This document shows, piece after piece, positions 1-6,228 of a stretch of 9,461 bases of DNA. Within the stretch, counting starts at the first letter, position 1. Each line of letters starts with the position of its first letter. Location of the stretch: assembly GCA_036480335.1 (NCBI GenBank), contig JAZGGH010000118.1, forward strand, positions 1 through 9,461, written 5' to 3'. The notes beneath the pieces were generated by a model. The model did not search any database. It was not told the origin of the DNA and worked only from the letters and a program-made list of their open reading frames with translations. Source of the DNA: JAZGER01 sp036480335. Its GTDB lineage: Bacteria; Pseudomonadota; Gammaproteobacteria; DSM-19610. A program made the position numbers and the translations under genes.

Positions 1-1051
1 GCCCTTTTACCAATAACTCTCCCTGTTCCGGATCAATGCCCAGCTCTGCTTCGCAGGCGGGATAACCGACAGGTATATCTTCGCCAGCAGTCAAACGTTT
101 TCTGTCGACAGGCCAGTATAAACAGACATTGGTTTCGGTTGGACCAAATAAATTATAAAACTTTGTTTCCGGTAACAGTCCGGTTAAACGGATCAGACTA
201 TCCATCGGAAACACTTCGCCGGCAAATAATATCTGCTTGAGCTGAGGCAGATTTTTTTTATCCAGCCCACCTTTTAATGCGATAAAGACCAGAATAGAGG
301 GGACGGTATACCAGAGAGAGATTGTATTTTGCGCCAACCAGTCAGTAAGCCGGGATGGCGAGAGTTTCAGGGCATCAGGAATAAAGACAGTGTTCGCGCC
401 TGCCGCAGGCACCGCGAACAAATCAAACAGCGAAAGATCAAAATGAAATGGCGACAAACTGGCCGCCACATCTTGCACATTCAGATTAAAAACATTACTG
501 GCCCATTGCACAAAAGCACTGATGGCGCGCTGCGATATCACCACACCTTTTGGATTACCCGTCGAACCGGATGTATACAGAATAGCGGCAGGTGCATCTG
601 GCTGACTATAGAGAGCACCGGGCGGCTCCTGTAGAGATACAGATGGCAACATATCTGTGTTAATTGTCACAATGCCTGAGTCAGCCAGCCATTTAGGTGC
701 CTGATCATTGCTGACAATCGATCGGCAGCAGGCATCTTTTATAATAAAAAGGTTACGCGCCTGCGGGCCGGATGTATCAAGAGGAATATAGCAGGCACCC
801 GTCATTAACACCGCATAAATGGCAATGACTGCATCCATTCCCCGGGGCAGGAAAATAGCAATATTGTCACCTGCAGACACACCAGACTGAGCCAGAAAAT
901 GGTTCAGTCCACTCGCTTTTTTATAGAGTGCTTTGGCCGTTAACTCAATATTTGCTTCAGTAAAAAGCACTTTATCAGGCGCGTTTACCGACAGCGCATA
1001 CAGATAGCTGGCGGGGTTACTGGCAGAGATATTGACAGTATTATTGGCCAC
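1..1051 (-). CDS. Stand-alone amino-acid adenylation enzyme (AMP-binding, NRPS A domain), 3' end outside window
   Basis: This ANL-superfamily adenylating enzyme is expected to activate an amino acid with ATP and load it on a carrier protein, probably the one encoded at 2341-2574. 350 residues are visible, and the C-terminal lid domain lies beyond the left edge. Core motifs appear in order: A2-like GACYIPLD at 85-92, the A3 P-loop LYTSGSTGNPKGVV at about 158-171, A4 FHFDLSLFD at 202-210 and A5 NLFGPTE at 300-306. D205 aligns with GrsA Asp235, which holds the alpha-amino group, so an amino acid is more likely than a fatty or aryl acid. The start is a GTG at 1051-1049. It is the only common start codon between an in-frame upstream TGA and the conserved domain. 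It overlaps the end of the condensation gene by 11 bases, has no clear Shine-Dalgarno site and is probably translationally coupled. The family is certain; the substrate is unknown. Confidence 0.93.
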   Translation of the reverse strand, partial: MANNTVNISASNPASYLYALSVNAPDKVLFTEANIELTAKALYKKASGLNHFLAQSGVSAGDNIAIFLPRGMDAVIAIYAVLMTGACYIPLDTSGPQARNLFIIKDACCRSIVSNDQAPKWLADSGIVTINTDMLPSVSLQEPPGALYSQPDAPAAILYTSGSTGNPKGVVISQRAISAFVQWASNVFNLNVQDVAASLSPFHFDLSLFDLFAVPAAGANTVFIPDALKLSPSRLTDWLAQNTISLWYTVPSILVFIALKGGLDKKNLPQLKQILFAGEVFPMDSLIRLTGLLPETKFYNLFGPTETNVCLYWPVDRKRLTAGEDIPVGYPACEAELGIDPEQGELLVKG

Positions 1052-2327
1052 GTAATTCTGCCGTCATAATCTTCACAACCGAATCTATCCAGTCCGGGTC
1101 ACACTGACTTTCAATATAGTTAAAGCTCAAGACTATTTTTCCCTGAAATTTGCTGACCAGCACAGCCATAGCAGGAGGAGAAGCCACCTGACAAAGATGA
1201 TACATATTCGTAACGGGTAATCCGGCCAACTGTTCTGGCTCCGGATCCATATTGCCGGTATAAGAAAACCAGAACGAACTGCGTTCACGCCCATCGGGCG
1301 TATAACGGACTATCTCCCCCTGTCTCTTTAGCGTTAACCAGCTTGCCAACTGCATCAACGGCAACATGGCATAATCGTGACGATTTTTTATCGTCTGTTT
1401 ATGTTGCTCTCTGAGGTACGGAAACAATCTCTCTCTGGACTGTACAAGCTGCTTTTCTGCACGCGTAAATATAAAACTGATCTGATTGCCAAAAACCGGA
1501 ACAAGCGCTCTGCTTCTGCGATAATTCACGGCATAAGGCACACAATATGCCTGGCCTTCATTGTCATTCCCGGCCTGTTCCATTGCGCGCATCATACAAC
1601 CGACGAAATACAACGATATGCCCGCAATACCGGTATTTTTTATCGCCAGTGACATCACTTTATCACTGTCTTCCCGGTTTAAAACAATACGTCTGAGACC
1701 CGGTTTTTTGTCTGCAGACTCGCTCAACAAAGGCAAGACACTGGGATGCTTTTCCATGCTGCGAATCATTGAAAAGGCCTTCCAGGTGTACTTTATTTTT
1801 TCCCAGAACGTCCATTTTTTGAGCATCGACTCAATAATCAGATCACCCGAATCGGGCAAATCCTTTTCAGGATTAAACATATGGTGCAACACAAGTTCAG
1901 CACCCTTTGCATCACAGACAGGATGAAACCATCGAAGCATCACAAAACTCTGCCCGGCTTCAATAATTACATGTATTTCAACAGGGGCACTATCGAAAGG
2001 AGAAACGGGGGTATTAATAATATCAAGGAATTTTCTATGTCGATCAAAATCAGGCGATTGCAAGGCATCCGGTTTATAAAAAAAGACCGGTAAGGGTGTT
2101 TGCCGGGAATTCTTCCAGTAATAATGCCGACCTTTCTGAAATAAGCGTGCCACAGAGCGCGGGAATTTTTTGGCGAACGCCTGGCATTTCTGCTGAACAT
2201 CTTCTTCGTCTATAACGCCATCAAGCTCAAGCACAATGCCACAATTATTGCCAGCCATTCCAGATGATCGAATCTCCTGGTCCATCATCAAAGTGAATTG
2301 ATCGGCCGGATTTAATTGGTTTGACAT
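1041..2327 (-). CDS. Stand-alone condensation-domain/acyltransferase-type protein (428 aa)
   Basis: This single-domain protein belongs to the chloramphenicol-acetyltransferase-like superfamily of NRPS condensation domains, PapA-type and WES-type acyltransferases. The catalytic HxxxD motif is visible as H135-P-V-C-D139, followed by A-K-G instead of the usual immediate glycine. A second typical region, an N-Y-R segment followed by F-G-N at about 268-281, matches the conserved NxR...GN stretch of the fold. The length of about 430 residues fits one complete domain with no fused carrier or adenylation part. It lies 13 bases after the carrier protein gene and overlaps the adenylation gene, which implies a dissociated C/PCP/A trio. 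It probably joins the carrier-bound aminoacyl group to an amine, hydroxyl or acyl partner in the cytoplasm. There is no signal peptide or clear membrane segment. No strong Shine-Dalgarno site precedes the ATG at 2327-2325. Whether it forms an amide or an ester cannot be told. Confidence 0.82.
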   Translation of the reverse strand: MSNQLNPADQFTLMMDQEIRSSGMAGNNCGIVLELDGVIDEEDVQQKCQAFAKKFPRSVARLFQKGRHYYWKNSRQTPLPVFFYKPDALQSPDFDRHRKFLDIINTPVSPFDSAPVEIHVIIEAGQSFVMLRWFHPVCDAKGAELVLHHMFNPEKDLPDSGDLIIESMLKKWTFWEKIKYTWKAFSMIRSMEKHPSVLPLLSESADKKPGLRRIVLNREDSDKVMSLAIKNTGIAGISLYFVGCMMRAMEQAGNDNEGQAYCVPYAVNYRRSRALVPVFGNQISFIFTRAEKQLVQSRERLFPYLREQHKQTIKNRHDYAMLPLMQLASWLTLKRQGEIVRYTPDGRERSSFWFSYTGNMDPEPEQLAGLPVTNMYHLCQVASPPAMAVLVSKFQGKIVLSFNYIESQCDPDWIDSVVKIMTAELRGQ

Positions 2328-2340
2328 TTAATTGTAACTT

Positions 2341-2574
2341 TTATTTATGCTGATTGATCCAGTCTTCAAGAGATTTAAGCGTTCTAAGGTTTTCAGGCAC
2401 CAACTCATCATCAGGGAGTGACACAGCAAACGCCTCTTCAATATAAAGAACCAGACGCATGATGCCCATACTATCAAGGCCTGCATCAAGCAAATCATCG
2501 GTTTCAGTAAATTCATCAGCGTTATCGACAAACACCAACTCTTTAAAAATATAGCTTTTAAGATTTTGCAACAT
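2341..2574 (-). CDS. Stand-alone peptidyl/acyl carrier protein (77 aa)
   Basis: This small acidic four-helix carrier protein has the phosphopantetheine attachment motif AGLDSMGIMRL, with S35 as the modified serine. Length and motif position are standard for a discrete carrier protein. Methionine follows the serine, unlike the D-S-I-D motif of the other carrier protein in this window, so the two carriers probably serve different partners. It sits directly upstream of the condensation and adenylation genes and is the natural acceptor for the activated amino acid. A GGAA stretch about 8 bases before the ATG can act as a weak ribosome binding site. It begins 18 bases after the secreted-protein gene stop. 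Identification as a carrier protein is secure; assignment to the adenylation enzyme is inferred from position. Confidence 0.92.
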   Translation of the reverse strand: MLQNLKSYIFKELVFVDNADEFTETDDLLDAGLDSMGIMRLVLYIEEAFAVSLPDDELVPENLRTLKSLEDWINQHK

Positions 2575-2592
2575 GAATTTATTTCCGAACGC

Positions 2593-3036
2593 TTACTTTG
2601 CCAGCTTTACAACTTCACCCTTGAAGGTTACACCCGCAATAATTTTTCCACTCCCACATTCATATTCAGTTTCACTGGTCACTTCATGTCTTTTATAATA
2701 ACTACGGATATTCACAATCGCATTACCACCCTCACGCACGGCCCTGTCCTGCAATGAAATCATGGCAGATAAAAAAGCCCATTCGCAGGCGCGTTTATCG
2801 GTTTTATTAAACGCATTTGTCTTTTTATTTGTCATTACCTCACCAAAGTTTTTTACGATGGCAGGATGGCTTTTCTTGCCAAAATAGAGGCCAATACCTG
2901 GATCCAGTTTACTCATTGCATCATCATTTTTCAGCGCGTCATCCAGAGAATACATATTTCTATCATCTCTCGCCTGAAGACCACTACTTGTAACCAGAAA
3001 TAACGCTGCTGATACCGCCAATAGTATTGCTTTCAT
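2593..3036 (-). CDS. Small secreted protein of the 'excinuclease ATPase subunit'-named, possibly RcsF/YbjQ-fold family (147 aa)
   Basis: The protein has a clear signal peptide: MK, a hydrophobic run AILLAVSAALFLV, and a likely cleavage after LQA (about residue 22, before RDD). The mature part is about 125 residues, with conserved-looking segments KTNAFNK (72-78), ACEWAFLSA (83-91), GGNAIVNI (103-110) and SYYK (112-115). C84 and C127 could form a disulfide in the periplasm. From memory, homologues are named 'excinuclease ATPase subunit' in databases although they have no nucleotide-binding motif; that name should not be used functionally. The GGNA(I/V)VN segment recalls the RcsF/YbjQ fold, which is inference. 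Two ATGs at 3042 and 3036 compete. The GAGGTG at 3048-3043 is 6 bases from the second and abuts the first, so 3036 is chosen. It is the first gene of the leftward operon. Function is unknown. Confidence 0.85.
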   Translation of the reverse strand: MKAILLAVSAALFLVTSSGLQARDDRNMYSLDDALKNDDAMSKLDPGIGLYFGKKSHPAIVKNFGEVMTNKKTNAFNKTDKRACEWAFLSAMISLQDRAVREGGNAIVNIRSYYKRHEVTSETEYECGSGKIIAGVTFKGEVVKLAK

Positions 3037-3042
3037 TTTCAT

Positions 3043-3048
3043 CACCTC
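3043..3048 (-). promoter_or_regulatory. Ribosome binding site GAGGTG that decides the start at 3036
   Basis: Read on the minus strand, GAGGTG is followed by ATGAAAATG. It lies six bases before the second ATG (3036-3034), which is ideal. The first ATG (3042-3040) directly follows it with no spacer. This is the strongest Shine-Dalgarno match in the leftward operon. Confidence 0.7.
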
Positions 3049-3058
3049 GACGTGAATA

Positions 3059-3080
3059 TTTTGCCACCTACGCGGCAAAA
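3059..3080. repeat. Inverted repeat, 7-bp arms TTTTGCC/GGCAAAA with 8-base spacer
   Basis: TTTTGCC at 3059-3065 and GGCAAAA at 3074-3080 are perfect reverse complements separated by ACCTACGC. The repeat falls in the likely 5' leader of the leftward operon, about 23 bases before the start codon at 3036. It could be an operator half-site pair (15-bp centre-to-centre) or an RNA hairpin near the ribosome binding site. I do not recognise a specific regulator's site. Confidence 0.55.
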
Positions 3081-3100
3081 AAGTAACAACTCATTACAAT

Positions 3101-3113
3101 TGCTACAGTAGCA
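3101..3113. repeat. 13-base palindrome TGCTACAGTAGCA, candidate operator
   Basis: The arms TGCTAC and GTAGCA are perfect reverse complements around one central A. It lies between the two predicted divergent promoters. It would be just downstream of the start of the leftward transcript and about 70-80 bases upstream of the rightward start, a position from which one regulator could repress one operon and affect the other. No regulator gene is present in the window. The site's function is inferred from symmetry and position only. Confidence 0.45.
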
Positions 3114-3127
3114 CAAATTTATTCGTA

Positions 3128-3133
3128 ATTATA
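3128..3133 (-). promoter_or_regulatory. Candidate -10 box TATAAT for the leftward operon
   Basis: The minus strand reads a perfect TATAAT at 3133-3128. No good -35 hexamer is seen 15-18 bases upstream (candidate GCGAGT or TGCGAG), so the promoter may need an activator, or the match may be chance in an AT-rich region. It would give a leader of roughly 85 bases before the start at 3036. Confidence 0.4.
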
Positions 3134-3147
3134 AGTAGTGGCTCCGA

Positions 3148-3177
3148 TTTACTCGCATTGTAAAACATGGGTATAAT
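3148..3177 (+). promoter_or_regulatory. Candidate sigma-70 promoter for the rightward operon
   Basis: A TTTACT (3148-3153) matching 4 of 6 positions of the -35 consensus is followed, after an 18-base spacer, by a perfect TATAAT at 3172-3177. Transcription would begin near 3184, leaving a leader of about 25 bases that holds the AAGGG ribosome binding site. This places the ATG at 3167 upstream of the transcript and supports the GTG at 3209 as the carrier protein start. Confidence 0.55.
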
Positions 3178-3196
3178 TCCTCAAAATACCGTTTTT

Positions 3197-3201
3197 AAGG
3201 G
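3197..3201 (+). promoter_or_regulatory. Ribosome binding site AAGGG for the GTG start at 3209
   Basis: AAGGG ends seven bases before the GTG at 3209-3211, an ideal spacing. The alternative ATG at 3167 has no comparable purine-rich stretch before it, only GCATTGTAAAAC. Confidence 0.65.
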
Positions 3202-3208
3202 CATATTC

Positions 3209-3460
3209 GTGATTGAAGAACTGAAATTATTACTGATCAATGAGCTAAACCTGGAAGATATTTCTCCACAGGATATTGATCCTGCAGCACCGCTATTTAA
3301 AGATGGCCTGGGGCTGGACTCTATAGATGCACTAGAGCTCGCTGTTGTACTGGATAAAAAATACGGCATTAAAATCAAAGCCGACGACGACCAGAATACC
3401 GATATTTTTGCTACTCTGGACTCTCTGGCAAGTTACGTTTCTGACAACCGTAACCGCTAG
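3209..3460 (+). CDS. Acyl carrier protein (83 aa), APE-cluster type
   Basis: This discrete acyl carrier protein starts VIEELKLLLINELNLEDI and carries the phosphopantetheine motif GLGLDSIDALEL, with S38 as the attachment serine. The D-S-I-D-A-L-E-L context is typical of fatty acid and aryl polyene-type carriers. The GTG start was chosen over the ATG at 3167 because it has a well-placed AAGGG, because the carrier fold begins there, and because a likely promoter overlaps the upstream ATG. The longer reading would add 14 residues that fit no carrier protein helix. It opens the six-gene rightward operon and probably holds the acyl group used by the downstream acyltransferase or released by the thioesterase. 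The 84-base gap after it is the only sizeable gap in the operon. Confidence 0.92.
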   Translation: MIEELKLLLINELNLEDISPQDIDPAAPLFKDGLGLDSIDALELAVVLDKKYGIKIKADDDQNTDIFATLDSLASYVSDNRNR

Positions 3461-3544
3461 CAGAGTCATGCCGTTGATTTTACTCAGTAAAATTAGCCCG
3501 CAATTTCGCAAAAATACTATACACATGTTTAGGCGAAAACCAGC

Positions 3545-4309
3545 ATGACCGTTAACGGGCTGTTGAAAAAACCTGTTAAGGCCTGCGCACTGATCCCGGT
3601 TTATAACAACCACATGACGCTTGAAAAAGTCGTCTCCGATGTGCAGCAATATATTAGGCACATCGTTATCGTCGATGATGGCAGCCATGATGGTACCGAG
3701 ACAATTGTGGACAGGCTGCATGAAAATGATCCTGACCACATTTATATCTTTCATCAAGCTGTCAATACAGGTAAGGGCGCAGCGATTCAGATGGGTCTTG
3801 AAATAGCGCATACTCACGGCTTTACACACGCCTTACAGATTGATGCTGATGGCCAGCACGATATCAATGATATACCCCGCTTCCTGGAAATGGCTACAGA
3901 GTCACCGAACAGTCTTATTCTTGGTGATCCTGTCTATGGTGACGATATTCCGGCTATCCGTAAACATGGGCGCAAACTGACCACAGCCATGATTGCCCTG
4001 GAAACCGGCAGCCTGAAGATGCCAGATGCCATGTGCGGCTTCCGTATCTATCCCGTCGCAGCAACTCGCGAACTGGGCAGAATAAGCCCACGCATGAGCT
4101 ATGACCCCGAGGTCATGATACGTGCTTACTGGGCGGGTATACCTTTTAAAATCGTAGCGACAAAAGTACGCTATCTATCGGCAGAAGAAGGGGGTATTTC
4201 GCATTTTCGCATGGTGCGAGACAATGTCATCAATATCTGGGTTCATACCCAATTGCTACTGCAAGCCCCTCTGCGATTGCTGCTGCGCGCAATCAAAACC
4301 AGCCACTAA
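3545..4309 (+). CDS. Family 2 glycosyltransferase (GT-A fold, 254 aa)
   Basis: The protein has a single GT2 catalytic domain of the dolichol-phosphate-mannose-synthase-like type. Visible motifs are IPVYNN (17-22), the nucleotide-binding VDDGSHDGT (43-51), NTGKGAA (74-80) and the metal-binding DADGQHD (100-106). A D-A-M-C-G-F-R segment follows at 161-167, as usual in this group. It probably transfers a sugar from an activated donor to a lipid acceptor at the inner face of the cytoplasmic membrane. There is no transmembrane helix, but the C terminus is rich in leucine and arginine (about 236-249) and may associate with the membrane. The stop TAA shares its last base with the ATG of the acyltransferase. 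In APE clusters I recall a GT2 and an LpxL-like acyltransferase adjacent or fused, and this pair matches that. Donor and acceptor are unknown. Confidence 0.92.
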   Translation: MTVNGLLKKPVKACALIPVYNNHMTLEKVVSDVQQYIRHIVIVDDGSHDGTETIVDRLHENDPDHIYIFHQAVNTGKGAAIQMGLEIAHTHGFTHALQIDADGQHDINDIPRFLEMATESPNSLILGDPVYGDDIPAIRKHGRKLTTAMIALETGSLKMPDAMCGFRIYPVAATRELGRISPRMSYDPEVMIRAYWAGIPFKIVATKVRYLSAEEGGISHFRMVRDNVINIWVHTQLLLQAPLRLLLRAIKTSH

Positions 4310-5205
4310 TGGGCGACTGGCTTTCACGCAAGGAACGCGGCTCTTCTCATCTGCTAAGATTCATGATCTGGCTCTGTCAGCAACGCTTTCGCTGGCTGGT
4401 TAACCTGCTTATTTATCCTATTGCTGGCTATTTCTTTATTATTGATCAGTCATCGCGACGCGCTAGCCAGGAATATTTCCGGCGGGTTAAAGATGATTAC
4501 CGGTTTACTGACTACTATCGTCAATTACTCTGCTTTTCATTCTCTCTGGTGGATCGTGTCACTATCACACAAGGGGAGTCTGAGCGCTTCAAGGTACATT
4601 CACAGGGTCGTGAACATTTACACGCCGAGCTGGACAAAGATAAAGGCTTTATTTTACTCGGCTCACACCTCGGCAGCTTTGAAGCCAGCAAACTGCTTGC
4701 CAGGGAAAGGATAGGTATGGATGTGCATATTGTCGCGCATTTCGCCGTGTCGATAAAATTTAATCAGGCTCTGAGTGCCATCAATCCGGCATTAGCACCA
4801 AAATTTATTGATCCAATGACACCCAATGCCATTTTTCAAATGCGTGATGTCATTGACAAAGGCGGAGTACTGGCTATTTTAGCTGATCGTACCGGAATCG
4901 GTGACAAACAAATGCCAGTGAATTTTCTCGGCAAGCCGGCAACATTTCCCACTGGCCCATATTACCTTGCCTCAATTTTACACTGTCCGATACTGTGTTT
5001 TTTTGGCCTCAGAGTTGGCCAGTACAGTTACGATACCTACGCAATCAAGCTCGCTGACCGCATTCAACTGCCGCGTGGACGTCGTGACGAACTGGCTCAG
5101 GTATATGCTCAAAAATATGCCGATATACTTGCGGAGAAAGCTCGACAATACCCTTATAACTGGTTCAATTTTTATAAATTCTGGGATTCACCCAAAAAAT
5201 CATGA
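4309..5205 (+). CDS. LpxL/HtrB-type lysophospholipid acyltransferase (298 aa)
   Basis: This membrane-associated acyltransferase is of the lipid A late-acyltransferase family, which uses acyl-ACP donors. The catalytic HX4E motif is H120-L-G-S-F-E125 in the context LLGSHLGSFE. Further family blocks are ADRTG (192-196), FLGKPATFPTG around 206-216 and the C-terminal YPYNWFNFYKFW (281-292). A hydrophobic stretch at about 29-45 (LVNLLIYPIAGYFFIID) is the usual N-terminal membrane anchor. Length fits the family. It likely transfers the acyl group from the carrier protein at 3209-3460 to a hydroxyl of a glycolipid or other acceptor made with the neighbouring glycosyltransferase. The lack of lipid A genes nearby and the APE-like order argue against a housekeeping lpxL. 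There is no Shine-Dalgarno site, so coupling through the one-base overlap is likely. Confidence 0.92.
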   Translation: MGDWLSRKERGSSHLLRFMIWLCQQRFRWLVNLLIYPIAGYFFIIDQSSRRASQEYFRRVKDDYRFTDYYRQLLCFSFSLVDRVTITQGESERFKVHSQGREHLHAELDKDKGFILLGSHLGSFEASKLLARERIGMDVHIVAHFAVSIKFNQALSAINPALAPKFIDPMTPNAIFQMRDVIDKGGVLAILADRTGIGDKQMPVNFLGKPATFPTGPYYLASILHCPILCFFGLRVGQYSYDTYAIKLADRIQLPRGRRDELAQVYAQKYADILAEKARQYPYNWFNFYKFWDSPKKS

Positions 5206-5597
5206 GCGCTAGCATTACACACGAAATACCTTTCCATGACGTTGATAGTCTGAATATTGTCTGGCATGGCCACTATTACAAATATTTTGAGCTGGCACGC
5301 ACGGCACTATATCGCTCAGTCAATTGTGATATTGATGACATGGGAAAAATGGGGCATGCCTTTCCAGTCATTGAATCACATTGTCGCTATTCTGAAGCGC
5401 TCAAATATGGGCAGAAAATACTGATTGCAGCCGACTTCAGTGAATGGGAATACTATATACTGATTCGCTACACAATCTCCTGCCCGGAAGATCAACGACG
5501 CCTTGCCTATGGTCACACAAAACAGGCGGTCTGCACTCTGGCGGGTGAGTTACTCAAGCAGGTCCCCGAGTCGATTAAACATGTTATCCAGGGTTAA
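5202..5597 (+). CDS. Hotdog-fold acyl thioesterase, 4HBT/YbgC type (131 aa)
   Basis: The N-terminal pattern HDVDSLNIVWHGHYYKYFELAR is the signature of the 4-hydroxybenzoyl-CoA thioesterase/YbgC group. D15 aligns with the catalytic Asp of the Pseudomonas enzyme (its D17). H22 and Y25 match the conserved His and Tyr. The length is that of one hotdog subunit, which normally forms a tetramer. It should hydrolyse an acyl-CoA or acyl-ACP thioester in the cytoplasm, perhaps to clear or release chains from the carrier proteins of this locus. ATGA overlap with the acyltransferase (four bases) and a 17-base overlap with the next gene show tight operon structure. The substrate cannot be read from the sequence. 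Confidence 0.9.
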   Translation: MSASITHEIPFHDVDSLNIVWHGHYYKYFELARTALYRSVNCDIDDMGKMGHAFPVIESHCRYSEALKYGQKILIAADFSEWEYYILIRYTISCPEDQRRLAYGHTKQAVCTLAGELLKQVPESIKHVIQG

Positions 5598-6228
5598 TCT
5601 TCTTTTTTTTATCTGGCTGGCGGCATGCACATCAATGGCGAACGCCGCAGACACATTCGCTACAGTGCTTGAACGAATGCAGCTTAAAGAAAGCCAGCAT
5701 TTTCAGTATCAGGAAACCCGGCATCTGGCTTTGCTTACTCAACCATGGGTCGCTACGGGCGACATGTTCATCACGGCTACAGGCATGGTCATAGTACAAC
5801 ATTCACCCTCTTCGATACTCACCCAAATCACCCATGACAAACTGAAATACTTTGATGCTGAACGCGATATCCAACGAACGATTCCGTTAAAAAAACCCTT
5901 CGCGGTACCCGGCATGGCTCCCTTTTTACAGATGCTCTATCTCGGCAAGCAACAAAGCAGGCTGGAAGAAAACTACCAGACATCATTCCAACTGCTTAAG
6001 GATCGCTGGATACTTGTATTAAGCCCCAGACAGCCGGGCAATGACAAAATCAAAGCAATGACCCTGTCGGGCTCACAAGGCAAAGGCGCAGATCTGCTCA
6101 AACTGGAATATATTGATGGCGACCTGACCCACTGGCAACTCTCTCTGCTTACACAAGGCCATGATGCTACCGACCATCTGAAAAAAGCACTCGCCAGCTT
6201 CAACGAAGACCATAGTTTTGACGATTAG
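5581..6228 (+). CDS. LolA-like outer-membrane lipoprotein carrier family protein, APE-cluster type (215 aa)
   Basis: The start is the ATG at 5581, inside the end of the thioesterase gene, because the signal peptide begins there: MLSRVNLLFFIWLAACTSMANA, then ADT. An earlier ATG at 5503 would add 26 polar residues that only mirror the thioesterase frame. Cleavage after ANA by signal peptidase I is the simple reading. LAAC at 13-16 also resembles a lipobox, so a lipoprotein form is possible. The mature part shows the LolA-like pattern ETRHLALLTQPWVATGDMFI (45-64), and SFQLLKDRWILVLSPR (135-150) near the middle of the fold. Together with the downstream MMPL transporter it probably carries a hydrophobic lipid product across the periplasm. 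It is not the housekeeping LolA, which stands apart from acyltransferase genes. Confidence 0.85.
   Translation: MLSRVNLLFFIWLAACTSMANAADTFATVLERMQLKESQHFQYQETRHLALLTQPWVATGDMFITATGMVIVQHSPSSILTQITHDKLKYFDAERDIQRTIPLKKPFAVPGMAPFLQMLYLGKQQSRLEENYQTSFQLLKDRWILVLSPRQPGNDKIKAMTLSGSQGKGADLLKLEYIDGDLTHWQLSLLTQGHDATDHLKKALASFNEDHSFDD

Noticed and set aside
329..634. Plus-strand 101-codon open frame
   Set aside because: It lies antisense to the well-supported adenylation domain and has a composition with no domain motifs.
1377..2093. Three plus-strand open frames of 70-121 codons opposite the condensation gene
   Set aside because: They are shadows of the condensation gene, whose HxxxD and NxR...GN motifs lie on the other strand.
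3167..3208. ATG at 3167 as the carrier protein start
   Set aside because: It has no ribosome binding site, it overlaps a TATAAT promoter element, and the extra 14 residues precede the normal start of the carrier fold.
3332..3829. Minus-strand 165-codon open frame
   Set aside because: It is antisense to the carrier protein and the GT2 nucleotide-binding motifs, with no recognisable domain.
5503..5580. Longer start for the LolA-like protein
   Set aside because: It would place 26 polar residues before a complete signal peptide and only reuses thioesterase sequence in another frame.
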